From: Clostridia bacterium
GTDB lineage: Bacteria > Bacillota > Clostridia > UMGS1883 > UMGS1540
Direction: 5' to 3'
NCBI GenBank assembly: GCA_029006755.1
Contig: JAQXGO010000104.1
Location: forward strand, 1-55,955
Length of the DNA: 55,955 nt
In this document: positions 10,772-21,597 of the stretch, piece by piece
Layout: every line of letters starts with the position of its first letter
Position numbering within the stretch: position 1 is the stretch's first letter
The notes under the pieces: generated by a model
The model's database searches: none
Told to the model about the DNA's origin: nothing
Seen by the model: the letters and a program-made list of their open reading frames with translations, nothing else
Program-made: the position numbers and the translations under genes

Positions 10772-13390
10772 ATGCAGGAAATTAATAAAACTTATGAGCC
10801 GTCCAAAGTGGAGAAACGGCTGTATAAAAAGTGGCAGGACAATGGCTATTTTAGTGCAAAGCCGGATCCTGACAAGAAACCATTCTGTATTGTAATCCCA
10901 CCGCCAAATGTAACAGGACAGCTGCATATGGGACATGCACTGGATGAAACCTTGCAGGATATATTGATTCGATTCAAGAGAATGCAGGGATATAGTACAC
11001 TTTGGATACCGGGCACAGATCATGCCGGTATTGCAACGCAAATTAAGGTGGAAGAACATTTGCGAAAAACAGAGGGTATTACGCGCTATGATTTGGGGCG
11101 CGAAAAATTTTTGGAACGCGTTTGGGACTGGAAAAAGCAGTTTGGCGATAGAATCATCAATCAGCTGAAATCCCTTGGTAGCTCTTGTGATTGGTCAAGA
11201 GAACGCTTTACGATGGATGAGGGCTGCTCAAAGGCAGTGCGAGAAGTGTTCGTAAAGCTGTATGAGAAAGGACTTATTTATAAAGGAAATCGCATCATAA
11301 ACTGGTGTCCCCATTGCTTGACGGCGCTTTCTGATGCGGAGGTCGAATATAGCGAACAGGCCGGCCATTTTTGGTATATTAAGTACCCTGTGAAGGATGA
11401 AGATAACTATGTAATCATTGCAACAACAAGACCGGAAACCCTTTTGGGTGATACGGCTGTTGCGGTCAATCCTACAGATGAAAGATTTGCTTCTTTGGTG
11501 GGCAAAACACTTGTTCTTCCATTGGTAGGGCGCGAAATCCCTGTCATTGCAGATGAATATGTTGATAAGGAGTTTGGTACCGGTGCTGTGAAGATTACGC
11601 CGGCACATGACCCCAATGACTTTGAGGTTGGGAAACGGCATGGACTTGCGCAGATAAAGGTGTTAAATGATGACGCAACGATTTGTGATTGCGGCGGAAA
11701 ATACGCCGGAATGGATCGCTACGAAGCCAGAAAGGCTATGGTGGAGGACTTAGAAAAGGAAGGCCTTTTGGTTAAAATAGAGGAGCATAGCCACAATGTT
11801 GGGGAATGTTACCGCTGCGGTACTACCGTAGAGCCTTTGACCTCTGACCAGTGGTTTGTAAAAATGGAGCCGCTTGCAAAAGAGGCAATTCGCGTTGTGA
11901 AGGATGAAACGATTTCCTTTATCCCTGCTCGTTTTTCCAAGACCTATTTGAATTGGATGGAAAACGTACATGACTGGTGTATTTCCCGTCAGCTTTGGTG
12001 GGGGCATCGCATTCCGGCATTCTATTGCGAAAAGTGCGGTAAAATGGTCGTTTCACGCGAGGATCTGCATACTTGTGAATGCGGCGGCAAAATGAAACAG
12101 GAGGACGATGTATTAGATACATGGTTCAGTTCTGCGCTGTGGCCGTTCTCTACACTGGGTTGGCCTGAAAAAACAGAGGAGCTTTCCTATTATTACCCCA
12201 CAAGCGTTTTGGTTACCGGTTATGATATTATCTTCTTCTGGGTGGCTCGCATGATTTTCTCCGGCATGGAGCATATGCAGGCACCGCCCTTTAAAAATGT
12301 GTTTATTCATGGCCTTGTGCGAGATAGTCAGGGCCGCAAAATGTCAAAATCCCTCGGCAATGGCATTGACCCGCTGGAGGTGATCGACCAGTATGGTGCG
12401 GATGCGCTGCGCTTTACTTTGGCTACCGGTAATTCCCCCGGGAATGACATGCGCTTTTACATGGAACGTGTAGAGGCAAGCAGAAACTTTGCTAATAAGC
12501 TTTGGAATGCCGCACGCTTTGTTATGATGAATTTGGATATTGACACGGTAACAAGGCCGGAGAATCCGTCGATTGAGGATAAATGGATCTTATCGAAATA
12601 CAATACTTTGGTCAAAGAGGTTACAGAGAACTTAGAGCACTATGAAGTCGGCATTGCCCTGGGTAAGCTGTATGACTTTATTTGGGGTGTGTACTGCGAT
12701 TGGTACATTGAACTTACAAAGCCGCGCCTTTATGATGCGGAATGTGCGTCAAGAAAAGATGCACAGAATACACTGTGTTATGTATTGGCAGGCACTTTAA
12801 AAATGCTGCATCCCTTTATGCCCTTTATTACTGAAGAATTGTACTGTGCATTGCCAACCGATGATGAGAGCATCATGATTGCACCGTGGCCGACTTATGC
12901 GGAGGAGCTTTCCTTCCCGGCGGAGGATGCAGACATGAGCCTTATCTGCGATGCAATCCGCAGTATTCGAAACACGCGTGCAGAAATGCAAATTCCGCCT
13001 TCTCGTAAAGCAAGCCTTTATGTTGTGACGGAAGAGAAAGCGCTTTTCAGCAGCTGTGAAGACTTCTTTAAGAAGCTTGCCGGTGCATCCGAGGTGATTT
13101 TAAAGGATGAAAAGGATGCAGATTGTGAGAAAGCTGCAACAATTGTTGTAAACGGTGCAACCCTGTATCTGCCTACGGATCAGCTGATTGATAAAGAAAA
13201 GGAAATTGCACGCCTTACAAAAGAAAAGGAAAACTTAGAAAATGAAATCCGCCGTGTAGAAGGCAAGCTTTCGAATCCCGGATTCTGCAGCAAGGCACCT
13301 GCAAAGCTCGTAGAAGAAGAAAAGGCAAAAATGGAAAAATACAAGGAAATGTTAGAAAAGGTGTTGGCAAGTATTGAAAGCTATAAGTAA
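10772..13390 (+). CDS. valS: Valyl-tRNA synthetase
   Basis: [42 protein letters not shown] 10772 with aaaggag RBS. Confidence 0.98.
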   Translation: MQEINKTYEPSKVEKRLYKKWQDNGYFSAKPDPDKKPFCIVIPPPNVTGQLHMGHALDETLQDILIRFKRMQGYSTLWIPGTDHAGIATQIKVEEHLRKTEGITRYDLGREKFLERVWDWKKQFGDRIINQLKSLGSSCDWSRERFTMDEGCSKAVREVFVKLYEKGLIYKGNRIINWCPHCLTALSDAEVEYSEQAGHFWYIKYPVKDEDNYVIIATTRPETLLGDTAVAVNPTDERFASLVGKTLVLPLVGREIPVIADEYVDKEFGTGAVKITPAHDPNDFEVGKRHGLAQIKVLNDDATICDCGGKYAGMDRYEARKAMVEDLEKEGLLVKIEEHSHNVGECYRCGTTVEPLTSDQWFVKMEPLAKEAIRVVKDETISFIPARFSKTYLNWMENVHDWCISRQLWWGHRIPAFYCEKCGKMVVSREDLHTCECGGKMKQEDDVLDTWFSSALWPFSTLGWPEKTEELSYYYPTSVLVTGYDIIFFWVARMIFSGMEHMQAPPFKNVFIHGLVRDSQGRKMSKSLGNGIDPLEVIDQYGADALRFTLATGNSPGNDMRFYMERVEASRNFANKLWNAARFVMMNLDIDTVTRPENPSIEDKWILSKYNTLVKEVTENLEHYEVGIALGKLYDFIWGVYCDWYIELTKPRLYDAECASRKDAQNTLCYVLAGTLKMLHPFMPFITEELYCALPTDDESIMIAPWPTYAEELSFPAEDADMSLICDAIRSIRNTRAEMQIPPSRKASLYVVTEEKALFSSCEDFFKKLAGASEVILKDEKDADCEKAATIVVNGATLYLPTDQLIDKEKEIARLTKEKENLENEIRRVEGKLSNPGFCSKAPAKLVEEEKAKMEKYKEMLEKVLASIESYK

Positions 13391-14672
13391 TATTGAGGAA
13401 GCTTTGTCGTTTATTCATGGCTCGAAGAAGCTGGGTTCAAAGCTTGGGCTTGCCAATATTAAAGAATTATGCATGCGCGTGGGTGAGCCGCAAAAAAAGC
13501 TACGGTTTATCCATGTGGCCGGAACAAATGGGAAAGGCACGGTGACGACAGCTGTTGCGGCCGTTCTGAAGTCGGCAGGCTATAAAACCGGGGCATATAC
13601 ATCTCCATATGTGTATCAGTTTAATGAAAGAATTGCGATAGATGGCAAGCCAATTACGGATGCAGAGATAGCACGTCATACCAATTCGGTATATGAGGCT
13701 TGTGCTGCAATGGTAAAGGATGGGTTTAGTCACCCTACGGAGTTTGAAATCGTAACTGCTGTTGGGTTCCTGTGCTTTGCGGCGGCCGCATGCGAATATG
13801 TGGTTTTGGAGGTAGGTCTTGGTGGGCGCTTAGATGCTACCAATGTCATTGAGAATCCGATTTGTACCGTAATTACGCAAATTGGCTATGACCATATGGA
13901 ATACTTAGGCAATTCCTTGGCAGACATTGCAGCTGAAAAATGCGGAATAGTTAAGTCAGGCATACCGACAGTGATAAGTGCAGAGGAACCCATGGAAGCC
14001 CTGCGCGTAATCAAAGATTGCTGTGAGAAGAAGCATGTGCCGCTTTCTATTGCAAAGATGCCGCAGAAGGTGCAAAACAAGAGAGAAGGCTGTTATTTTT
14101 CAGTTGGTGCATACGACAACCTTTTTCTGCCACTGGCAGGAACGCACATGGCGAAGAACGCTTGCCTTGCGGTACAAGTGATTGAGGTACTGCGGGAGCG
14201 TGGCATTACCATTTCCGATCGGGATTTATACGAAGGCCTTCAATCGGTTGTGCATCGCGGCAGATTTGAAACCATTCATACGGCGCCGCTTTGCATTGTG
14301 GACGGTGCACATAATATGGATGGCATTACTGCTTTTTTGGATACTGTGGCAGAAATCTTGCCAAATAAAAATCTGGTACTTGTATTTGGTATGCTGGCGG
14401 ATAAAGAGTATAAAAAGGCTTTAGAGGCAATTGGCAGCACAGGGAAAATGCTGATAACGATAACGGTACCGTCCCCGCGTGCCGCAACAGCGGCGTTATT
14501 ATGCAAGGAATCCAATCACCCGAATACTGTGGCAGCGGAGAGCATAGAGAAGGCGATAGAAATGGCATTTAGCGAAAAACCGGATGCTGTGCTGGCTTTT
14601 GGTTCTCTTTATATGCTGGCAGATATTTATGCGGCAGTAAAAAAGTGTAGTGAGGGTAAGATATGCGAGTGA
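13374..14672 (+). CDS. folC: Bifunctional folylpolyglutamate/dihydrofolate synthase
   Basis: [36 protein letters not shown] start overlapping the valS end. Confidence 0.94.
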   Translation: MKAISNIEEALSFIHGSKKLGSKLGLANIKELCMRVGEPQKKLRFIHVAGTNGKGTVTTAVAAVLKSAGYKTGAYTSPYVYQFNERIAIDGKPITDAEIARHTNSVYEACAAMVKDGFSHPTEFEIVTAVGFLCFAAAACEYVVLEVGLGGRLDATNVIENPICTVITQIGYDHMEYLGNSLADIAAEKCGIVKSGIPTVISAEEPMEALRVIKDCCEKKHVPLSIAKMPQKVQNKREGCYFSVGAYDNLFLPLAGTHMAKNACLAVQVIEVLRERGITISDRDLYEGLQSVVHRGRFETIHTAPLCIVDGAHNMDGITAFLDTVAEILPNKNLVLVFGMLADKEYKKALEAIGSTGKMLITITVPSPRAATAALLCKESNHPNTVAAESIEKAIEMAFSEKPDAVLAFGSLYMLADIYAAVKKCSEGKICE

Positions 14673-15211
14673 TTTCCGGGTCGGCAAGAGGGAAAAAGCT
14701 TCTTTGTCTTGCAGGAAATGCAACAAGACCTACAACCGATAGAGTTAAGGAATCTATTTTTAATATCATTGCATCTTATGTGCGTGATGCTTCAGCACTG
14801 GATCTTTTTGCCGGTAGCGGTGCGCTTGGAATAGAAGCGTTATCGCGCGGGGCAAAAAAGTGTACATTTGTGGAGAATAGCAGGGAAGCGATTTCTGTGG
14901 TGCAGGAGAATATTAAAGGGGCAAAAGTATCGGCGGCAACGGTGGTGTTCATGGAGGCATGCGCCTTTTTAGAGAAAACAACAGAAACATTCGATTTGAT
15001 TTTTCTTGACCCACCGTATGATGCGGATTTATATAGTACAGTGTTGAAGCGTATAACAACGCGAGGGCTTTTGTCGGCGGCAGGCATTATTGTCGTGGAG
15101 AGGAGAGCCAATGCGCCTGTACCCACAGCCGAGGGATTACAGATTATAACAGATAGAAAATATGGACAAACAGCAATTTCTATATTGAAAGGATGCGAGA
15201 CGTATGATTAA
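14663..15211 (+). CDS. rsmD: 16S rRNA (guanine(966)-N(2))-methyltransferase
   Basis: [13 protein letters not shown]...RPTTDRVKESIFNI, DLFAGSGALGIEALSRGA, FLDPPY. Confidence 0.94.
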   Translation: MRVISGSARGKKLLCLAGNATRPTTDRVKESIFNIIASYVRDASALDLFAGSGALGIEALSRGAKKCTFVENSREAISVVQENIKGAKVSAATVVFMEACAFLEKTTETFDLIFLDPPYDADLYSTVLKRITTRGLLSAAGIIVVERRANAPVPTAEGLQIITDRKYGQTAISILKGCETYD

Positions 15212-16169
15212 AACAGTTGGTGTACTGACAAGCGGCGGTGATGCGCCGGGCATGAATGCTGCAATTCGTGCAGTGGTTAGAACAGGTATCGCAATGGATT
15301 TACGCGTGATGGGCATTTATCAGGGGTATCAAGGTCTTATCAATGGCGAGATTAAGGAATTGACACTGCGCAGCGTTTCCGATACGTTGCAGCGCGGCGG
15401 TACGTTTTTGCAGTCGGCACGATGCAAAGCCTTTATGACCGAGAAGGGTGTAAAAAGTGCCATAGAGGTTGCTAAGGTCTTCGGAATGGATGCCATTGTG
15501 GTTATCGGGGGAGATGGATCTTTCCGCGGCGCACGGGAACTCAGCCGCATGGGCATGACCGTTGTAGGTATTCCGGGAACCATAGATAATGATATTGATT
15601 GCACAGACTATACGATTGGGTATGACACGGCAATGAATACTGCAATGGAAGCGATTGATAAAATTCGCGATACCGCCTCCAGTCATCAAAGATGCAGTAT
15701 TGTAGAAGTGATGGGGCGCGGGGCAGGGCATATTGCCCTTAGTGTATCCATTGCAAACGGAGCAGAAGCTGTGATTGTGCCGGAAAAAGAATATTCGATT
15801 GACGAGGACATTGTAAAGCCTATTTTTGAATGCAGAAACCGCGGTAAAAATCATTATATTATTATTCTGGCAGAAGGTGTCGGCAAAGCAGACGAAATTG
15901 CAAGCGCCATTCATCAGAAGACGGGTATTGATGCACGCGTTTCCATTTTAGGGTATATCCAGCGCGGCGGCAGTCCAACGGCCAGAGATAGAATTGAAGC
16001 CAGCCGTATGGGCGCTCATGCGGTAGAAATTCTTGCCAAGGGCTGTGACAGCCGCATTGTTGCATTGAAAGACGGCATGATTACAGACATCCCGATTGAG
16101 GAAGCACTGCAAATGAAAAAGGAAATCAGCAAGTCAGACTTGGCATTGACAAAAGTTTTATCCCTTTGA
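15204..16169 (+). CDS. pfkA: ATP-dependent 6-phosphofructokinase
   Basis: GVLTSGGDAPGMNAAIRAVVR, IGGDGSFRGA, PGTIDNDI. Confidence 0.97.
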   Translation: MIKTVGVLTSGGDAPGMNAAIRAVVRTGIAMDLRVMGIYQGYQGLINGEIKELTLRSVSDTLQRGGTFLQSARCKAFMTEKGVKSAIEVAKVFGMDAIVVIGGDGSFRGARELSRMGMTVVGIPGTIDNDIDCTDYTIGYDTAMNTAMEAIDKIRDTASSHQRCSIVEVMGRGAGHIALSVSIANGAEAVIVPEKEYSIDEDIVKPIFECRNRGKNHYIIILAEGVGKADEIASAIHQKTGIDARVSILGYIQRGGSPTARDRIEASRMGAHAVEILAKGCDSRIVALKDGMITDIPIEEALQMKKEISKSDLALTKVLSL

Positions 16170-16175
16170 TTTTCT

Positions 16176-16241
16176 GCGACAAACAAAATCAAAAAAATCG
16201 CCTGTAAAGCGACATAAAATGCATCCCTTTTCCTGTATACT
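16176..16241 (+). promoter_or_regulatory. Putative Spo0A-dependent spoIIG promoter
   Basis: Two 0A-box-like sites on the minus strand (TTTGTCGC at 16183-16176; TATGTCGC at 16216-16209) and a -10 TATACT at 16236-16241; the proximal box overlaps the expected -35 position. Confidence 0.5.
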
Positions 16242-16273
16242 TATAGTGAGGACAGGAGGAGGGATGTTTTTTT

Positions 16274-17167
16274 ATGACAGTCTATGCGGATGTCCTTTTC
16301 CTAATTAATTTTATTATCAATTACATATTACTTTTTTTAACAGCAAAGATCGCAAGGTTAAAACCAATACGATGGAGGCTCTTGCTTGGTGCGATATTAG
16401 GCGCTTTATATGCAGTTTTTTTGTTTTTTCCAAGGCTATCCTTTGGATATACGGCTCTTGCAAAGTTTTTGTTTTCTCTTGCGGTGGTCGCGCTTACGTA
16501 TCACATTCACGGCTTGCGGCTTTACATGAAGGCGGTTGGCATTTTCTATTTGGTGACTTTTAGCCTGGGCGGCGGTGTAATGGCGCTGTTTCAGTTTACC
16601 GATATTGGTGCAAGCCTCGGCATGGTGATTAAAAATGGTGTTTTTTATATGCAAATGCCATGGTATGTACTGCTTTTAGCAATTTGCGCGGTATACGCCG
16701 TAATTCGCGGTGTATGGGGGGCGCTGCAAAACCGATTGTCCAGGGAGAATATGTATGTAAAGGTCGGAATTCTATGGGAGGGACGCGAAGCCTGGATGGA
16801 TGCACTTTTAGATACCGGGAACGTGCTCTGCGATCCGCTTTCGAAAACCCCGGTTATTATTGCCGAGTATCAAAAGCTGATGCCTGTCCTACCGCAAAGT
16901 ATGAAGGATGCTGTAGAGAAAAGCGGGACAGTAAAGATTGAGGAAATTCAGGAACCGGCTGTGTTGGAAAGACTTCGTGTAATTCCTTTTACCTCTCTTG
17001 GAAAAGAGCATGGCATGCTTGTGGGGTTTCGTCCGGACAGTGCTAAAATTTTAGAAAATGAGCAGTTGAAAGATGCAGGAAATGTGATTGTCGGCATTTA
17101 TGAAAAGCCATTAACAAGGGACAGAAGCTATGGTGCACTCCTGCATCCCATGTTGCTTGGACATTAA
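16274..17167 (+). CDS. spoIIGA: Sigma-E processing peptidase SpoIIGA
   Basis: Multi-TM N-terminus ([22 protein letters not shown]), catalytic-like [19 protein letters not shown], directly upstream of sigE. Confidence 0.92.
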   Translation: MTVYADVLFLINFIINYILLFLTAKIARLKPIRWRLLLGAILGALYAVFLFFPRLSFGYTALAKFLFSLAVVALTYHIHGLRLYMKAVGIFYLVTFSLGGGVMALFQFTDIGASLGMVIKNGVFYMQMPWYVLLLAICAVYAVIRGVWGALQNRLSRENMYVKVGILWEGREAWMDALLDTGNVLCDPLSKTPVIIAEYQKLMPVLPQSMKDAVEKSGTVKIEEIQEPAVLERLRVIPFTSLGKEHGMLVGFRPDSAKILENEQLKDAGNVIVGIYEKPLTRDRSYGALLHPMLLGH

Positions 17168-17184
17168 AGAAAGAAGGCAAGAAA

Positions 17185-17883
17185 ATGAAGTGGGCAGATC
17201 TGCTGCGTCGGATTTTGGGACGTATGTACAAAAGCGAGATTTATTATATCGGCGGCAACGATATATTACCACAACCCTTGTCAGCGGAGGAGGAGGCAGC
17301 ACTGATCGCCGCATTGCCGGCTGGCGGAGAAAAGACACGGCGCATACTGATTGAACATAATCTGCGCCTTGTTGTGTACATCGCACGAAAATTTGACAAC
17401 ACAGCCGTGGGCGTAGAGGACTTGATTTCCATTGGTACAATAGGGCTCATTAAAGCGGTCAGCACCTTTCAGCCGGAAAAGAAAATTAAGCTTGCAACCT
17501 ATGCTTCTCGCTGTATTGAGAATGAGATTCTGATGTATTTACGAAAAAATATGGCAAGACGAACAGAGGTATCCATTGATGAACCCCTCAATGTGGATTG
17601 GGACGGAAATGAGCTGCTTCTTTCTGATGTGCTGGGAACGGATAATGATTTGGTGTATCAAAGAATAGAGGGGGAAGAAGAGCATAAAATGCTTCTGGCG
17701 GCGATGGAAAAGCTTTCGGAACGAGAACGTACGATTATGAAGCTGCGGTTTGGGCTTGGCGGGTGCAACGAAAAGACGCAAAAAGAGGTGGCTGACATGT
17801 TAGGCATCAGCCAATCCTACATTTCGCGTCTTGAAAAACGAATTATTGCAAGATTGCAAAGAGAATTTGCAGCGATGGGCTAA
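17185..17883 (+). CDS. sigE: RNA polymerase sporulation sigma factor SigE
   Basis: N-terminal pro-sequence, then [55 protein letters not shown]. Confidence 0.95.
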   Translation: MKWADLLRRILGRMYKSEIYYIGGNDILPQPLSAEEEAALIAALPAGGEKTRRILIEHNLRLVVYIARKFDNTAVGVEDLISIGTIGLIKAVSTFQPEKKIKLATYASRCIENEILMYLRKNMARRTEVSIDEPLNVDWDGNELLLSDVLGTDNDLVYQRIEGEEEHKMLLAAMEKLSERERTIMKLRFGLGGCNEKTQKEVADMLGISQSYISRLEKRIIARLQREFAAMG

Positions 17884-19046
17884 AACAGCTGATGGCCGCC
17901 GTCGCCGGCATCGGTTACATAAAAAGAAGGGGCGTATCCGATAACCTTTGTATAGGCTTCGGCAACGTGCTTTTGAAAGGCTTCTACACACTCGCATTTC
18001 ACAAGGCTTACTGTGCATCCGCCAAAGCCGGCACCGGTCATACGGGAGCCTAAGCATCCCTCTTCCTTGCGGGCGGCATCTACCAAGGTATCCAGTTCAA
18101 TGCCGGTGACTTCATACAGGTCTCTTAATGAGTCATGGGAGGCATTCATGTATGTGCCAAAGGCGGCAATATCGCCATTTTGCAAGGCTTCTGCAGAGCG
18201 TAGCACACGATCGCATTCGTAAATTACATGCTCGGCACGTTTGGCAACAGTGGGATTTGCAATGACACGACGGGTTTCTTCAAATACATCGGGTGCAATT
18301 TGCCCTAAATAATGTTTGTCAGGCAGGACAGTTTGCAGAGCGGCTAAAGCTTTTTCACATTCTGTCCGTCTTTCGTTATATTTACTGGTAATCAGGCTCC
18401 GCTTTTTATTGGTATTGGCAATCACGATGCGAATGTCCTTTAAAGCGAGAGGAATTAAAGAATAGGATAAATCCTTACAATCCAAGAAGATCGCATGATC
18501 CTTTTTTCCCATAGCAGAAGCAAACTGATCCATAATGCCGCAGGAAACGCCAACATATTCATTTTCGGCTTTCTGCCCGATGGTGGCCATTTCGCGCATG
18601 TCCGGTTGTTTGCCCGTAGACAGAACATAAAGGCAAAGTGCAGTGGCAATCTCAATACCGGCAGAGGAGGAAAGACCGCCTCCATGCGGCGTTGTGTCAT
18701 GGAAAAGCAGGTCACAACCACAAACCGGCACACCGGATTGTATCAAGGCTTTGGCAATTCCCATTTGATAGTTTCCCCAAGGCAGTGATTTATACGCATC
18801 CATCGTATCGAATGAAGCATCAACAAAATCAGGGAGGTCAGTAGCACACATCCGAATTCGGCCGTCTTCTCTTTTGCGGGCAATAATAGTAGTCCCAAGG
18901 GTGATGGCAGCGGGAAATACGAAGCCGCCATTATAGTCTGTATGTTCCCCGATTAGATTTACCCGACCGGGAGAGAAAAAGGCATGCAGTGTGCCGCCTG
19001 CCCCAAACCGCGCAACAAATTCTTTCTGCAGCATATCTATTGTCAT
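17880..19046 (-). CDS. galK: Galactokinase
   Basis: [52 protein letters not shown]. Confidence 0.96.
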   Translation of the reverse strand: MTIDMLQKEFVARFGAGGTLHAFFSPGRVNLIGEHTDYNGGFVFPAAITLGTTIIARKREDGRIRMCATDLPDFVDASFDTMDAYKSLPWGNYQMGIAKALIQSGVPVCGCDLLFHDTTPHGGGLSSSAGIEIATALCLYVLSTGKQPDMREMATIGQKAENEYVGVSCGIMDQFASAMGKKDHAIFLDCKDLSYSLIPLALKDIRIVIANTNKKRSLITSKYNERRTECEKALAALQTVLPDKHYLGQIAPDVFEETRRVIANPTVAKRAEHVIYECDRVLRSAEALQNGDIAAFGTYMNASHDSLRDLYEVTGIELDTLVDAARKEEGCLGSRMTGAGFGGCTVSLVKCECVEAFQKHVAEAYTKVIGYAPSFYVTDAGDGGHQLF

Positions 19047-19047
19047 A

Positions 19048-20019
19048 TTATTCCACTCCGTTCATGTATTTTGCATACGCAGCACGCAATTCCGCTGCCT
19101 TTTCTTCGGGAGCAGTGGGATTGCAATGTGCCCAGGCACCGGTTTCACTGGATGCATTAAATTTCTGCTTATTTGCCGCGCGCATGGGCGGAAAGAATTC
19201 GATATGGAAATGGAAGTCCACGGGGTTTTCTATATTAACAGGTGCCTGGTGCATGCACATCATATAGGGAAATGCATAGTCAAAAAGTGAATCCAGCATG
19301 CCAACCGTGCGCTTGATTGCCTTGCCTAAATTCTCTCGTTCACGGGCAGTAAAGTCAGTAATATACTGTACGTGACGCTTTGCACCGATATAACATCCGT
19401 ACGGATATTCGGAATAGAAGGGGAGAAAGACCACAAAATCTTCATTTTCAAAAATCATGCGCTTTTCAAATCGTGCTTCTTCTTCCATCATATCGCAAAA
19501 CAGACAACGACCGGTTTCCTCCTTATAAGTGCGGAAGGATTCGGTTTCCAAAGCGAGCTTTTTCGGCAAGAAGGAGTATCCATAAATCTGGCCATGCGGA
19601 TGCGGCATCGTAACACCAACTACATCGCCACGGTTTTCAAAAATAAATACGTACTTGATCTTTTCATCCTTGCGCATCACATTAAAACGCTCGCACCAAA
19701 GATCAACAAGTGCACCAACATGCGCATCGGATAGTTGCGGCAAGGTTGCCGTATGATTCTTGGAGTAGAGAATGACTTCACATTTGCCGTGTGCAGGAGC
19801 CGTTTTATATACGCCGCCGGCCACATCATCCGGTGGCGGCGGATCCTGCCGAAGAGCGGGAAAGTCATTATCATATTCATAAACTGTAAAGTCATCCGGC
19901 ACCTTTCCGGAGCCGGGACAAAAGGGACACCAATCGCGAGGCATTTGAGGTCTTGCCTGTCTGTGGGAGGCAATCATAACCCAATCACGTGTTAACGGAT
20001 TCCACCTAAGTTCAGCCAT
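19048..20019 (-). CDS. galT: Galactose-1-phosphate uridylyltransferase
   Basis: RWNPLTRDWVMIASHRQARPQ, CPFCPGS, MPHPHGQIYGY, HFHIEFFPPMR. Confidence 0.95.
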   Translation of the reverse strand: MAELRWNPLTRDWVMIASHRQARPQMPRDWCPFCPGSGKVPDDFTVYEYDNDFPALRQDPPPPDDVAGGVYKTAPAHGKCEVILYSKNHTATLPQLSDAHVGALVDLWCERFNVMRKDEKIKYVFIFENRGDVVGVTMPHPHGQIYGYSFLPKKLALETESFRTYKEETGRCLFCDMMEEEARFEKRMIFENEDFVVFLPFYSEYPYGCYIGAKRHVQYITDFTARERENLGKAIKRTVGMLDSLFDYAFPYMMCMHQAPVNIENPVDFHFHIEFFPPMRAANKQKFNASSETGAWAHCNPTAPEEKAAELRAAYAKYMNGVE

Positions 20020-20046
20020 CTTATCTACCTTTCTGTTTTTTTAAAA

Positions 20047-20075
20047 ATTATAGCAATAGATTTGCCCTTTGTAAA
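20047..20075 (-). promoter_or_regulatory. Promoter TTTACA-17-TATAAT upstream of galT
   Basis: -10 complement 20047-20052, -35 complement 20070-20075, 17 bp spacer. Confidence 0.6.
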
Positions 20076-20111
20076 TGGAATAATGCAGGGATAACCTATC
20101 ATTATGTGAGA

Positions 20112-21584
20112 TTATAGGATGGAACTTCCGCCAATGAATTCACGCAGAATAGAGGTGGGCGGAACCTTTTCATCGGTGATGGGATCGAAATAACGAATAA
20201 AGTCCAAAAGGCGCAGTACCGTTGCGTGGTGCCTTTCGCAATCGAGAGCGGAGGATAGAAGTGCCTCCGCCGGTTTCCGATATACGGCGAACTCATAGGA
20301 AAGCGCGGAGTTAAAGATAATATCCGCTTCCTCCTCGTAAGGAAAGATGTTTTGAATTTCCCCTTTTTGCACATCCGGCCACATATCGAGAGTGCCGATA
20401 GCCGGGGTGTTTCGGAAACGGCTGTCACGGATAATGCGGCGGATAAGGCGTGTGTCTGTAGGAGAAATTGGATTATATCGGTCGAAACATAGAACAGTGA
20501 GCGCACTGCAATACACCTTATAGAAGCATTGGGCGGGGATGCCGCGCGTCAGCTTCTCGTTCAGCGCATGAATTCCCTCAACCACCAGCACAGCCCCGCT
20601 TGGGAGCGAAATCGTGCGGCCCTCTGGCGCACGTTCTCCAACCGTAAAGTCAAATCGGGGCACGGTGACCGTTTCTCCGTTTATCAGGCGCAGCAAATGA
20701 TGGCTGAACAGTTCATGGTCAATAGCTTCCATGTTTTCATAATTCGGTTTTCCGTTCTCGTCCAAAGGCGTAGCAGAACGGCCGCGATAATAGTCATCAA
20801 GAGAAATAATCTGCGGTGTTATGCCAACAGCGCGCAGATGCAGCATTAAGCGATTGGCCGTGGTGGTTTTGCCGGACGAAGAAGGTCCGGAAATTAAAAT
20901 GATTTTCTTATTTAATATATCATTTTTGATTACATCCGCAATATAGGAAAGACGCTTTTCATGCATAATTTCAGAAATATTTATACACTCGGCAATTTTC
21001 CCTTCGCGAATCAGGGTATTCAAATCATACACATCTCGCACGCCGACAACATGGCTCCAGGCCCTGTAATCATTTATGGTTTGTAAAATCTTTTTGCCGC
21101 TATGAAATGGTTGCATTCTGCCGCCGTGATTGGGATGCGGATAGCGAAGGAGAAATCCTGCTTCAAACAGCACAAGTTCAAAATCGCGCAGAAATCCCGC
21201 ATGCGGAAATAATTGGCCATAAACACTGTAATACCTGCCGCTGTTTTCAAATAAGGTTACGGTATCTCGCGGAGTGCTTAAAAGCTTTTCAGCCGCCACA
21301 GGATCGCCGCAGCCTTGAAAAAGCGAAATCGCCTCTTGGATAGGTACGGTAATTGTTTTCAGTGGGAAACAGCTATGAATTAAAGTATGCATAGCATCTG
21401 TCAGCGCTTCCATATCCTTTTCGCTGGGGATATATCCTGGAATTTCGCAATACGTAGAACGATTGACAGATTGATGTACGTTCAGTGTATGACCGGGCAT
21501 CACTTGGTTCATTGCAGTAATTAAAATGAACAGTAGACTCTGGCGATAGGAACGATAGCCTTCATCCGTAGTGAATTTGTACAT
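20112..21584 (-). CDS. Uridine kinase-like nucleoside kinase with N-terminal ThrRS-like second-additional-domain region
   Basis: P-loop ISGPSSSGKTTTANRLMLHL, DDYYRGR, VEGIHALNEKL; HPNHGGRMQPF in the N-terminal region. Confidence 0.82.
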   Translation of the reverse strand: MYKFTTDEGYRSYRQSLLFILITAMNQVMPGHTLNVHQSVNRSTYCEIPGYIPSEKDMEALTDAMHTLIHSCFPLKTITVPIQEAISLFQGCGDPVAAEKLLSTPRDTVTLFENSGRYYSVYGQLFPHAGFLRDFELVLFEAGFLLRYPHPNHGGRMQPFHSGKKILQTINDYRAWSHVVGVRDVYDLNTLIREGKIAECINISEIMHEKRLSYIADVIKNDILNKKIILISGPSSSGKTTTANRLMLHLRAVGITPQIISLDDYYRGRSATPLDENGKPNYENMEAIDHELFSHHLLRLINGETVTVPRFDFTVGERAPEGRTISLPSGAVLVVEGIHALNEKLTRGIPAQCFYKVYCSALTVLCFDRYNPISPTDTRLIRRIIRDSRFRNTPAIGTLDMWPDVQKGEIQNIFPYEEEADIIFNSALSYEFAVYRKPAEALLSSALDCERHHATVLRLLDFIRYFDPITDEKVPPTSILREFIGGSSIL

Positions 21585-21597
21585 ATAAAATCCCCCT

